Below are positions 1 through 9,537 of a stretch of DNA of 64,000 bases, piece after piece. Each line of letters opens with the position of its first letter. The first letter of the stretch is position 1. The DNA comes from Dermanyssus gallinae (lineage: Eukaryota > Arthropoda > Arachnida > Mesostigmata > Dermanyssidae): positions 620,001 through 684,000 of the forward strand of contig QVRM01001782.1 in NCBI GenBank assembly GCA_003439945.1. Reading direction: 5' to 3'. The position numbers were made by a program, and so were the translations under genes. The notes beneath the pieces are model-generated. The model was not told the origin of the DNA and made no database searches. It saw only the letters and a list, made by a program, of their open reading frames with translations.

Positions 1-396
1 ATTCTAGTAGAGTTCTGCCCCTTTTATCGGCTCGAGGTAATCCCCAGACTTCTAACGCTGAGTTAAAATCCCCTGTTATTAGCACTCCGTTTCCGGTTTT
101 CATGTCGCGTATCGATTCTGCAAGGTCATCTAGGAAGCGCTCGAAATCTTCGTGCAAGCAGTTGGGGCTGATGCAGGCCGAATATATTCTGCCGACTTCT
201 TTTACTTCGATCCAGCAAAACCCATTTCCGTGTCCTCTCTCAAGCACTTGCACATTCTGTTTAGTTATGATCGCTGTGTCTAGCATAGGGTCTTTGTCCC
301 AATTCTCTGATTCTTCCATGCTATTTCTTCTATCATTTCATGGGCCGGCCTGCTTCTATTGCAGTTGGCCTGAATTATGCTAATTTCACTAATCAC
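1..396 (-). pseudogene. R1-type retrotransposon ORF2, N-terminal APE endonuclease part, broken and cut by window edge
   Basis: This is the beginning of the endonuclease/reverse-transcriptase ORF of the minus-strand R1-type copy whose ORF1 lies at 459-2606. Seen: translated on the minus strand it matches the N-terminus of the intact ORF2 at 9537, including ISIIQ-NCNRSR, GFCWIEVKEVGRIYS and the GDFNSA motif of APE-type endonucleases. Three lesions are visible. The codon aligned to the initiator ATG is GTG (396-394). About 18 residues aligned to the stretch with the catalytic SEPN motif are missing near 316-322. The same deletion shifts the frame. In APE-type LINEs this glutamate binds the metal ion, so this copy should not make an active nuclease. 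The rest of ORF2 lies beyond the window. I am confident of the family and of the deletion relative to the other copy. Confidence 0.85.
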
Positions 397-458
397 TTTT
401 AGGCGGAGGAGTCGCGCTGGGTCGAAATTCTAGCCGCGCCCTTGGGCCCCTGTGTCCT

Positions 459-2606
459 TCATTCGTTGGGTCCTTTTGAGCCAGTGGCAAGAGCCTGTTG
501 TTCGGTTGTAGGCTCCTCGTTCTTCTTATTTGGCTCTGCATGCTCTGTCTTGTCCCTGCTAGCTTGCCTCGCAGTTTGGCGCTCCTGCATCTTAATTTTA
601 AGAAGTTGGAGATATTTGGGGCATGCTGTATATCTAGCTCTGTGGCCCTCGTCGTTGCACACGTAGCATTTAGGAAGTACCGCTTTACAGTCACGGGCTA
701 GATGGTCCTTCTGCCCACAGCAGTAGCATTTCTGCTTATCTGCCTTCTTGTTTTTACATGCAAAGGCCCTGTGCCCGATTTTATGGCAGTTGTAGCACGT
801 GGGAAGGGTTATCCATTCCTCGACTCTACAACTGCTTCCTCCGACGGTCACGATCTTCTTCAGTAGGATTCTGCGGGCTTCAGTCCTTGGTAAGGTGACC
901 AAGCACTGCCAACTGCCTCTGTTCTTAGTAGCCCTGGGAGCTTCCGTGCGAATCCTGGTAGACTCTTGGAGCTTCAGTATCTTCCGAATGTCCTGTTCTA
1001 TAGAAAGCGCCGTAAGTAACGGGCTGATTCCCCGAAGGACAACAGTTGCTGTAGGGCCGCTGTACTGCCTAGTGTCGACCTTTCCGCCCGTCTTTCGTCT
1101 GAGGACGTCTGCAAACGTTGTGCTGCTGCCTGGGCTTTTTTCTTCAACTCTTAGGATGATGTCCCCTCCCTTATTAGTAATGACCGTCCCTATTTTTACC
1201 CCGCTATTCGCCGTGTTGACTAATGGGCGCATTTTTTCAATCATGTCTTCTAACGAAGACCCTGCAGCAGGTCTGATCCTAACAGAAATATATTCCTTCT
1301 GCCCTCTTCGCGAAGTTGCCACGACATCGTGTTGGCGCGGCACACGTCCTTCTCGGGTGATGTCGACTTTACACCCTATCTTCCTACAACATGCTTCTAC
1401 TGCATTTCCTATGGTGAATCCTCCCCATTGTGGAGAAATGTACAAAGCCATTGGGTTTTGAGAGCCAATGTTGTGTCCTTTTTTTAACGTCTTGTGAAGA
1501 GCTGCTAGGAAGCCAAGTGGCGTTTCCTCTAGGCCGACAGCGCCCACCACTAGTACGCTAGTCGATGTAGCAGACGCCTCAGCATCCTGCTCCTCCTCAG
1601 GTTCGGGTTCATCTGGGTTTTGTAGCTCGAGCTGGGCGCTATTTCTGAGGATTGCGACTCCTCCTGCCCGCAGAGAGGCCGCTTTTTCCGCCATCGGGAA
1701 TTGCCCTGCAAGTTTCTTGAGCAGAGACTTGTCCTTTTCGGAGCCTTTCGTAATGAGCATTACCCTGATTTCACGTAAGGTAGTGATGTTGTCCGTAGTG
1801 AGACCAGTGGTCTTGTACATAGACAGCGGCCACTCCTCCTTGATGAGGTCTATTAGACCTTCGGGTGTTGCCGTTTCGGCCATCTGCTCCTCGAGGTGTT
1901 TCGTCTTGACCATCTCGATCTGTTCCTTTTCTAGCTTTTCCTGACAGGCTTTGCATCGTAGCTCTGCCGCGGGTGGGGTGCTCGATGAGGGCCGTGCCTC
2001 TTTCTGGGCGGCTAGTCTCTGCAACTCTAAGGTGAGAGCCGCAGCTTTTTCCTTCCAGCTCTCAGCTACCTTTGTGAGGTTTTGCGTACGTGCGGCATTT
2101 TCGTCGGCTTGCTTCCGGAGAATTGCTTTCTCCTCCCCCGTTTCCTTTTTGGATTTCTTCAGTTCCCATACCGCCTTATCTAGGCGTGTGATAGCGGCCT
2201 TAATATCCACCTGGGTGGTTTTATGCTTATCTTTTAGTGCCTTGAGGTGTTCTGTAACTGCCTCCAGGTCTTCTAGAGCTTTGTTCTCCTTGTTTGGAGA
2301 GGGCTCCTTTTCCTCGGAAGACTTCCTCGCAGCCTTGGTCCTGCTGGTCGTGCGGGCTCGGCTGTTTTCAGCCTCCTTCGGGTCTTCTGGCGTGGTTGCC
2401 ATCAGTCTCTTTCGTTGTCCTCTTGCGCTTGCCGCGTCTCTGTAGTCATTGTCGCCCTCGATATCGCGATCCGAGTCAGCATCCAGGTCCGTGGCAGATT
2501 CAGCCTCTGCTATCTTGTCGGCCTTAATTTTGGCTGCCTCCGTCTGCTGTCCCCGTTCAGAAGAGTCTTTATCAGGGGGCTCGCCTGGACCCCTGAACGG
2601 GTCCAT
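459..2606 (-). CDS. R1-type retrotransposon ORF1 (gag-like nucleic-acid-binding protein)
   Basis: The 715-residue protein has a charged, low-complexity N-terminus (about 1-115), a long lysine/glutamate-rich coiled-coil-like region (about 115-290), and a conserved middle domain. The C-terminus holds three CCHC zinc knuckles (CYNC-H-C, CYCC-H-C, CYVC-H-C; about residues 606-662). ORF1 proteins of R1-clade elements bind the element RNA and form the RNP with ORF2 protein. The whole length aligns with ORF1 at 7141-9537, for example KTTQVDIKAAITRLDK. The start is the ATG in MDPFRG, equivalent to MDPFKG in the other copy. The stop TGA at 459-461 replaces a conserved Trp of the other copy. Homology continues in frame for 20 codons to a TAA at 399-401, so this TGA is probably premature. 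The copy is dead because its ORF2 is broken. Confidence 0.88.
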   Translation of the reverse strand: MDPFRGPGEPPDKDSSERGQQTEAAKIKADKIAEAESATDLDADSDRDIEGDNDYRDAASARGQRKRLMATTPEDPKEAENSRARTTSRTKAARKSSEEKEPSPNKENKALEDLEAVTEHLKALKDKHKTTQVDIKAAITRLDKAVWELKKSKKETGEEKAILRKQADENAARTQNLTKVAESWKEKAAALTLELQRLAAQKEARPSSSTPPAAELRCKACQEKLEKEQIEMVKTKHLEEQMAETATPEGLIDLIKEEWPLSMYKTTGLTTDNITTLREIRVMLITKGSEKDKSLLKKLAGQFPMAEKAASLRAGGVAILRNSAQLELQNPDEPEPEEEQDAEASATSTSVLVVGAVGLEETPLGFLAALHKTLKKGHNIGSQNPMALYISPQWGGFTIGNAVEACCRKIGCKVDITREGRVPRQHDVVATSRRGQKEYISVRIRPAAGSSLEDMIEKMRPLVNTANSGVKIGTVITNKGGDIILRVEEKSPGSSTTFADVLRRKTGGKVDTRQYSGPTATVVLRGISPLLTALSIEQDIRKILKLQESTRIRTEAPRATKNRGSWQCLVTLPRTEARRILLKKIVTVGGSSCRVEEWITLPTCYNCHKIGHRAFACKNKKADKQKCYCCGQKDHLARDCKAVLPKCYVCNDEGHRARYTACPKYLQLLKIKMQERQTARQASRDKTEHAEPNKKNEEPTTEQQALATGSKGPNE

Positions 2607-2985
<379 letters not shown>

Positions 2986-3083
2986 GAAAATATTGTGATG
3001 ATTTATTAATCATTTACAATACGTTTGCACACTCGGCAGTGCTCGCCTTAATAAAAATGGTGGTAAAAAGGTGTCACGTGAAG

Positions 3084-6000
3084 TTAAGAATCAGTTGTCC
3101 GTGTCCTTGCTTGATGGTAGCCCCCGCTCTTATGGATCCGGTGCGAGCGATATATCCTCAAGGTTCCTTGCAAAGTTAAAACGGTGAGATCCATAAGATT
3201 CCTCTTCGTGACGCCGAGCCCCAAGAGCGTCCTCGCAGATTCGGAGTCCCATACACCACTCATAGAGATAGTGATGGATCCGAATCTGCGAGGTTTTTGC
3301 GGGTAGGGGAGCGCCGCTCTTAGGAACTCGACGTCATATTTGGCGATCTTGTCTTGCCGTGCTTTTGCCAGGTCCCGGTTCGGGCCGCAAACCTCGGCAT
3401 CTAAAACCCAGACCTCGGTAGGTGTTGTTATTACGAGGTCGGGTTTTAGACCCGGTGCGCCCGGTCGACGGAATACTCGCTCACGAACCACCTCATGACC
3501 CCTTTCGCGGAGAAGACGCGCCACGCGATCACAGACGTCGTCATGTCTCTTTATGGTTTGTTTGTGTGTTATATCGCACATCTGAGCGACATGAGCCAAC
3601 GTCTCAGGCGCATGACACCCGTGCCTACAACGTTTGTTGTAGCCCGGGCGTCCCCTGGCCAATCTGGCACGCGTTGGTAGTGCGTTGATCCTGAGCTTTA
3701 GTAGGTTTAAATACTCCTTACCAGATAGGTAGGGCATACCCTTAATCCAGTAATGTACAAAGGGCGTTTCGTGTGCTTTTTTAAAATGTGCCCCATCGAA
3801 CGTGTTGTGTAGTTGTTGAGACCAGTAATCGGTCTCTTGTGTAGCGGTCTCAATGGAGGTTCCCAAGCGCTCGCAAAGAAGTCTTGTTTTCGCAAGATCT
3901 TTTTTAAAGTGCTCGGTGGTTAGCATCCATTGGACCCCAAGGTGCGTGGAGTGTTGTAGTGCTGTCAGGCGGGAGAGGCGGATTCTGGGAATGAATGTTT
4001 GGAGGCAGGGGATGTCCAGACCGCCGTGTGCTGTGTGCGTGTACAGGTAGGCGTTCGGCACCGAGTTTTCGAGCTTAAGCCATTTCGACTTAACAACCTT
4101 TCTGATCTCTTTATCTAGGTCACTAAGGAGTGCGTAAGATGGTCTGGGACCGGAGACCAGTTTATATAGGAGACGGGGAATGAGAAAGTCTTTCAAAAAT
4201 ATGAGTCTTTGGTGGGGTTTAAGGGGAGCTATCGTGAGTCTGTTGAGTAAGTTAAGGAGTATATCCTTGGTGGAGTCAACTCTGCCATTGCTGTCAAAGT
4301 CGACTCCAAGATATCTCCATCGATCGCTCATACCTTTAGCTGGCAATTGCCGATCTCCAACGTTAAATTCTGATACGGTATTGATAAAACCTTTACCTTC
4401 CTTCCTATTAAATAGGTGGGAGATAGTAAAGCTTTTATTAGTATTAATTTCAAGGCCTCGGGATTTTAAAAGTGGGTCCGCAATATTAAGGAGCCGTTGG
4501 AGAGTGGATTTCGTGGAGGCTAGAAGGATGAGATCATCCGCAAAGGCTAAGCCCATAAGGCGGAAGTCATCAGTAAGTTGGTACCCGATATTAGTTTTGT
4601 CTAATTTTGAAAGAATGTCATCGAGAACTAGATTAAATAAGAGGGGGGACAGAGGATCTCCCTGCCTAACACCCCTAGTTGGCCGAAATGTGCGACATTC
4701 TTGTCCAAATTCTATGAGAGTTTTAGATGAGAGGTACAAGCGTTCGATATAGTTAATGAATACCTCCGGGTATCCGCGAGTCCGGAGTGACCACAGGACG
4801 GAGTCATGACTCACCATGTCGAACGCCTTACGGAGGTCGATTGAGGCAAGTCTGAGCTCACGTCCTGCAGACTTGGCATCGTTAAGGATACCATCCAGAA
4901 CCGCAAGATTCTCGAAGGTACCATTATAGGGGAGAAACGCTCGCTGGATTGGGAGAAGCTTAATAGAGTTCTGGAGGCGTCTAGAGAGAATTTTGTTAAG
5001 CGTTCGTTGTAAGTATGAACTAATAGATAGGGGTCGCAGATCGCTTGGGGATGTGGCATTGTTAATTTTAGGGATGAACGCTAAGCGAGCAGTTTCATGG
5101 GCTGAGGCAATATCGCTAATTATTAGTATGTTAAGAATACAACAGACTACTTCTAACGGGAGTTTACGGAGGGACGAAAGACAAATCCCGTCCAAGCCTA
5201 GTGCTTTAGAAGGTCCGCGGAGAGCTACGTGGGTTTCCTTTAGGGAGATAGGGAGGGAAACCTCAAAGAGATCAGAGTTGGGAGTGTATACGGGGCAAGG
5301 GAGTGGTTCAGGGGGTGGTTGTGTCATCGTGTTGGCCCAGTGTTCTACAACTTCGGTGGCCTGCATGTTGTGTATGGTGTGTTTGCCGTCCAGCACCTCA
5401 TGAGCACATTTGGATCGGTTTTGGCTAAAAAGTTTTTGAGTGGTTGCGTAGTCTTGACGTCGCTGTTGCCTTTTAGATACTCGCGCTTCAGTGGAAGGTG
5501 TTTCTCTAAAGGCACGACGTCGGACAGTGTGTGTAAAATGTTTGTTCAGAAATTCGTTTAAGGCGATAGTGTGGTCCTCACCTGAGCAAATTATATTTGA
5601 CAGATGAGTAAGGTCTGTTGAAATTATGTTGCGTTTGGGAAATGTGTTTGTGAGGGCTTGTATTTTAGATATAATAATATCTTTTTGGGATGGATTATAG
5701 GGGCCATCTGATTCAGAGTATCGAGGCCGACTACGCTCAGGAAGCTCAGATCCATCAAGGTTGGAATCCAGGAGAGACCTCTTTTTAAGGAGGTCCTCTA
5801 CCAGATCCTTATGCGCCTGAGAATTACGTTGGCCTCTAATCGCCCCAGGTGTGCGTGAGTTAAAATTAGTAGCTAAAAGGTGGTAAATTTCTCTAGGAGT
5901 TTCGTTATTATTATCTAATATAAAATCTGCTTCTAATGTTGCTAAAAGTTCACGGTCTTGTGGGTTCCATCTGGCCTTCTTAGAGGGGGGGGCTAAAATG

Positions 6001-6350
6001 TTCTCATTATATTCGTCCGGATGGGCACGACGACGGTGTAAATTAAGACCTGATTTAGAATTAAAGACCTTTAAGCAAGTACTAGATGGACATTTACAAT
6101 TTGGCTGGGAGACGCGTGAAGTACTAGGGGGGTTAAAATTATTATTAGAAGCAGCAGTGTCATTTTGTGAGGAACTTAAAATCAAATTATTAGTCTGTGA
6201 TCGGTTAGGAGTTTGGAAGGTGGCACGAACTTCTCGTTGATTGCGAGTCAATCTAATGTGGCTCGCGAGGCCCGCGCCAGATTTGCATACTCGCCCGCAG
6301 GTCTGGCAGCTGAGTCTACCGGCGGTGTTGCTGCCGTCACGTGATGCCAT
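3084..6350 (-). CDS. R2-type reverse transcriptase with zinc fingers, Myb-like domain and RLE endonuclease
   Basis: This intact 1088-residue ORF is about the usual length for R2-clade proteins. Domains in order: an N-terminal finger CQTC...H (C15, C18, H31) whose second His seems to be lost; a C2H2-type finger about residues 85-109 (CPSSTC...HRRRAH); and a Myb-like segment about 127-185 ([11 protein letters not shown]...). Next come a reverse transcriptase with [14 protein letters not shown] and FADD near residue 602, and a CCHC knuckle near 905-920 (CRHGC...H...C). Last is a restriction-like endonuclease with PDLVI near 968, DAEV near 982 and a downstream KIAKY. Known: such proteins nick a specific DNA target and prime reverse transcription from the nick; fingers and Myb contact DNA. 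With no stop or frameshift and all catalytic residues present, it may be active. R2 versus R4 or another RLE clade needs a tree. Confidence 0.92.
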   Translation of the reverse strand: MASRDGSNTAGRLSCQTCGRVCKSGAGLASHIRLTRNQREVRATFQTPNRSQTNNLILSSSQNDTAASNNNFNPPSTSRVSQPNCKCPSSTCLKVFNSKSGLNLHRRRAHPDEYNENILAPPSKKARWNPQDRELLATLEADFILDNNNETPREIYHLLATNFNSRTPGAIRGQRNSQAHKDLVEDLLKKRSLLDSNLDGSELPERSRPRYSESDGPYNPSQKDIIISKIQALTNTFPKRNIISTDLTHLSNIICSGEDHTIALNEFLNKHFTHTVRRRAFRETPSTEARVSKRQQRRQDYATTQKLFSQNRSKCAHEVLDGKHTIHNMQATEVVEHWANTMTQPPPEPLPCPVYTPNSDLFEVSLPISLKETHVALRGPSKALGLDGICLSSLRKLPLEVVCCILNILIISDIASAHETARLAFIPKINNATSPSDLRPLSISSYLQRTLNKILSRRLQNSIKLLPIQRAFLPYNGTFENLAVLDGILNDAKSAGRELRLASIDLRKAFDMVSHDSVLWSLRTRGYPEVFINYIERLYLSSKTLIEFGQECRTFRPTRGVRQGDPLSPLLFNLVLDDILSKLDKTNIGYQLTDDFRLMGLAFADDLILLASTKSTLQRLLNIADPLLKSRGLEINTNKSFTISHLFNRKEGKGFINTVSEFNVGDRQLPAKGMSDRWRYLGVDFDSNGRVDSTKDILLNLLNRLTIAPLKPHQRLIFLKDFLIPRLLYKLVSGPRPSYALLSDLDKEIRKVVKSKWLKLENSVPNAYLYTHTAHGGLDIPCLQTFIPRIRLSRLTALQHSTHLGVQWMLTTEHFKKDLAKTRLLCERLGTSIETATQETDYWSQQLHNTFDGAHFKKAHETPFVHYWIKGMPYLSGKEYLNLLKLRINALPTRARLARGRPGYNKRCRHGCHAPETLAHVAQMCDITHKQTIKRHDDVCDRVARLLRERGHEVVRERVFRRPGAPGLKPDLVITTPTEVWVLDAEVCGPNRDLAKARQDKIAKYDVEFLRAALPYPQKPRRFGSITISMSGVWDSESARTLLGLGVTKRNLMDLTVLTLQGTLRIYRSHRIHKSGGYHQARTRTTDS

Positions 6351-6754
6351 CGTTGTCTTGGTCCACAGCGGTGGTAAGATTTCTTTAAAAGTCTTGTACG
6401 CGAACGATGGCGCGATTTTACGCAGATGTTGTTGTTAAAATCGCTAAAATGAAGCGGTCTTTAGACCATCATTCTGTTCGTCTCTACCCAGGGAGCACTA
6501 TGTCATATTTCGTTACGTACTGTATTTATGCAAAATAGCGTCAAAAGTAGAAGTTAAAAATTGCACATTAATATGTACAATAGTAGTGTCGGTTTAAGAT
6601 ATATATTTGTGGTAATTAGATGGAAGACTAGCATCAGACAGATTAATTGCTGTCTCTTCGATTCAGTGGAATTGAAGCATCTATTACAAATATATAGTAG
6701 GTATGTAGGTAGTCAATTAAAATATATAGTGGTTTAAAAACACGATATGGCTGC

Positions 6755-6755
<1 letters not shown>
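6351..6755 (-). other. 5' leader of the R2-type element
   Basis: This lies between the R2-type ATG (6350) and the (TA)n tract. It has no ORF or recognisable RNA gene. R2 elements inside rDNA are co-transcribed with rRNA and release their 5' end with a ribozyme; I could not identify a ribozyme fold by eye. No promoter is evident. Confidence 0.35.
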
Positions 6756-6799
<44 letters not shown>

Positions 6800-6832
6800 T
6801 TATATACATATATGTGTATATATATATATATA
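6756..6832. repeat. (TA)n microsatellite with CTTATATACATATATGTGT motif
   Basis: A TA tract, then CTTATATACATATATGTGT, then more TA. It lies between the 5' end of the R2-type element and the 5' end of the plus-strand R1-type element. The sequence is nearly identical to 2941-2985. Confidence 0.9.
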
Positions 6833-6837
6833 TTTTT

Positions 6838-6938
6838 TCTTTCTCCTTCTCTTTTTATTCTGTTTCCGTTTTCAATTTGTTCAATTTGTTTTGTTCCTTT
6901 TTTTTAATTTTTTTTCCTGTTTTTCCTTTTTTTTGTAT

Positions 6939-6980
<42 letters not shown>

Positions 6981-7093
6981 ATACAAAAAAAGGAAAAACA
7001 GGAAAAAAAAGAGGAAAAAAAGAAGAAAAAAAAAGGAACAAAACAAATTGAACAAATTGAAAACGGAAACAGAATAAAAAGAGAAGGAGAAAG
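6838..7093. repeat. 256-bp imperfect palindrome in the R1-type 5' leader
   Basis: The left arm from 6838 (CTTTCTCCTTCTC...) is the reverse complement of the right arm ending at 7093. The outer 67 or so bases are essentially perfect (6838-6905 against 7026-7093), and the inner GTATACACACACATAT also matches its partner ending at 6984. A TA tract sits at the centre (about 6948-6974). The right arm has about 12 extra purine bases, so the axis shifts. It lies 48 bases before the ORF1 ATG, so an inverted copy of the leader is joined head-to-head to the leader. Confidence 0.9.
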
Positions 7094-7140
7094 AAAAAAA
7101 GGAGAAAAAAAAATAAAAGCAAAAAAAAGTTTAACAAACA

Positions 7141-9537
7141 ATGGATCCGTTCAAGGGGGCGAGTAAGCCCCCGCCTAAGCTGAGTCAAGCTGACAACAAC
7201 CATTCCTGGAGGAAAGACGGCCAAGCTCAAGCAGAGACAGCCAAGGACAGGACTGCCGTGCAGGCTATATTGGGCTCTCGAGCGCGCATAACGTCAGACG
7301 TGCATGTCTCCGAAGGGGAGGACAAAGAAGATGACGAGACCGATGCTGAAGTCGAAAAGGACCGTGAAACGACCACCGACATGGAAAAGGAAGACAATGA
7401 CAGCGTATGCTGCGGAGATCTTTCTAGCAGCTACGCTTCAAGGACAAGTGCACAGAGAAAAAGGTCTGCCGCCGTAGCAACCTCCCCCGAAGATCCGAGT
7501 TCAAGAGAGAGCGACACACGTCACACGTGTCACAAGACCAAGGCTGCAAGAAAAACCTGTAAGAACACAGAGCTTGCCGATTATGACGAGGAAGCACTTG
7601 CCGATCTCAAGGCAGTGGTTCAACATCTCAAAAGCTTAAAGGAAAAACACAAAACAACTCAAGTGGACATAAAAGCGGCCATCACCCGTTTAGACAAAGT
7701 GGTGTGGGAATTGACAATCAAACACAAGGCAGACTGGGAAGAACAAGTAGCAAGAATTAGTCAGATGGAGATAGATAATAGAAGCCTAACAGAAAAGATA
7801 CAAATCTCTCAAAAAATAGAGCAGGACGCATCCGCACGTCTGCAGGAGCTGGAACATCTAGAAGACAATTGGAAGGCCAAGGCAGAAACTCTAGCAAAGG
7901 AATTAAAACTCCTGAAAGAGAAACACTCAAAATGGCCCTCTAGGAAACCCGTGTCAGACACCCCTAAAGCGGGCGAACTACGATGCAAAGACTGCCAGAA
8001 GAAGCTAGAACACGCCCTAGATAAGGTAAAGAGCATTGAAGACCAGATTGCCGAAACTGAAACACTGGCAGACCTCATCGGTCTTATCAAAGAGGAATGG
8101 CCGCAGCCTGTGTTCAAAAACACAAGTTTTTCCTTGGACAGCATAACGACTCAAAAGGACATCATAGTAATGCTAGTCACCAAAGGATCAGAGAAAGACA
8201 AAGCAATGCTGAAGAAAATGGCCGAGCAATTTCCGCTAGCCGAAAGAACCTCCAGCCTGCGGGCTGGCAGAGTTGCAGTTCTAAAAAACTGTGCACAGCT
8301 TGAAGTGGATCGTGCCGAAGCCGAAGATAATCAAGAAGACGAAGAACCCGTGGTTGGCCCTGCAACTTCGTCGAGCACATTGGTAATTGGAGTGGTTGAC
8401 CCCAACGATACAGCAGAACAGTTTTTAGACGCTCTCTCTAAAACACTAGAAAAGGGGCATAGTCTTCAAACTCAAAGCCCCTTGGCCTTGTACATCTCTC
8501 CAGAATGGGAAGGAGATACAATTAAAAACGCAATAGAAGCATGCTGCAGAAAAACGGGATGTAAGGCTAACATCACAAAAGACGGCCTTCGCCGTGCGCA
8601 ACGCGGCACGTTGCCTCCACCAGAGATGCAGCACGAAACAATATCCATCCGCATAAAGGCGACTGAGGAGTGCTCCCCACAAGACATGATTGAAAAACTA
8701 CGCCCTTTTGTCCACAAGCCAGAGGCAGGGGTGAAAATACGAACAGTCACCACAGGTAAAGATGGTGATATTATCATGAGAGTTGTGGAGGAAAAACCAG
8801 GAAGTGGTGCAACGTTTGCTGACGTGCTGCGGCAGGGAACAGGGGGAGAAGTAGACACCAGACGATGTACTGGCCCTACCATAACTGTCGTTTTGCGGGG
8901 CATCGACCCGTTTCTAACGTCAGATAAGATTGAGAAAGAGCTACGGGAAACACTTAGGATCCACGAAGCTCCCTACATAAGAACAGAGGCTCCCAGGCCA
9001 ACCAAGAACCGAGCCGGCTGGCAGTGCCTCGTCACCTTACCAAAAGACAGGGCATGCCAGCTCTTGAACAGGAAGAATTTAAGTGTCGGAGGCACCGGCT
9101 GCAGGGCCGAGGAGTGAATTACTCTCTCTACATGCTATAAGTGTCAGGAACTAGGACACACAGCCAAAGAATGCAAAAACAAGAATGTCGTGACACAGAA
9201 ATGCTTCAGATGCGGGATGGAAGGCCATTTTTCTAGTGACTGTAAAGAAGAAACCCTCAGCTGTTACATCTGCGAAGAGAAAGGGCACAAAGCTCGCACG
9301 ACCGCATGCCCCCTATATCTCAACCTCCTGCGGACAAAACTGAAGGAACGGAGGGAAGAAAGGCAGGCCAACAAACACAAGACAAAGATTACGGCCGAAC
9401 ACCTTGAGTCTGGAGAGATCGTGGCGCAACAACATTCCGAAGCAAACATCGCAAAAGGACCCTTCGATTGGAAGATACAGGGACCTAGAGGTGCGGCAAA
9501 AAGACTGACCCAGAAGGAACCTCAAACACTTTTATAA
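7141..9537 (+). pseudogene. R1-type ORF1 (gag-like), 798 codons interrupted by one in-frame TGA
   Basis: From MDPFKG the frame is open for 658 codons to TGA at 9115-9117, then open again in the same frame to TAA at 9535-9537. The TGA sits where the other copy (459-2606) has Trp (EEWIT), so it is a TGG-to-TGA change just ahead of the nucleic-acid-binding part. Three CCHC knuckles follow (about residues 663-724: CYKC, CFRC and CYIC types). Upstream are an acidic N-terminus, a coiled-coil-like region (about 157-300) and the conserved central domain. Role: RNA binding and RNP assembly for R1-type retrotransposition. Without readthrough the product loses its zinc knuckles. The natural stop overlaps the ORF2 start by one base (TAATG). 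Confidence 0.9.

Larger units (their letters stand above)
2986..6755 (-). mobile_element. R2/RLE-type non-LTR retrotransposon, full-length candidate
   Basis: A single-ORF element on the minus strand: a leader of about 405 bases (6351-6755), the ORF at 3084-6350, and a short 3' UTR of about 98 bases (2986-3083) containing AATAAA. Both ends abut (TA)n DNA carrying the same CTTATATACATATATGTGT motif, consistent with insertion into that microsatellite with a target duplication of 40 bases or more. No 28S rDNA sequence that I recognise borders it. The exact 5' boundary is uncertain because the flanks are low complexity. Confidence 0.75.

Noticed and set aside
799..1461. 220-codon plus-strand ORF
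   Set aside because: Shadow of the minus-strand R1 ORF1. It resembles the similar shadow opposite the other ORF1 only because the sense proteins are homologous.
2986..6755. 28S rDNA flanks of a canonical R2 insertion
   Set aside because: Both sides are TA microsatellite; I recognise no 28S sequence adjoining the element.
6747..7230. Overlapping Lys/Phe/Ser-rich ORFs on both strands
   Set aside because: Products of a purine/pyrimidine-rich palindrome; the real start of coding sequence is the ORF1 ATG at 7141.
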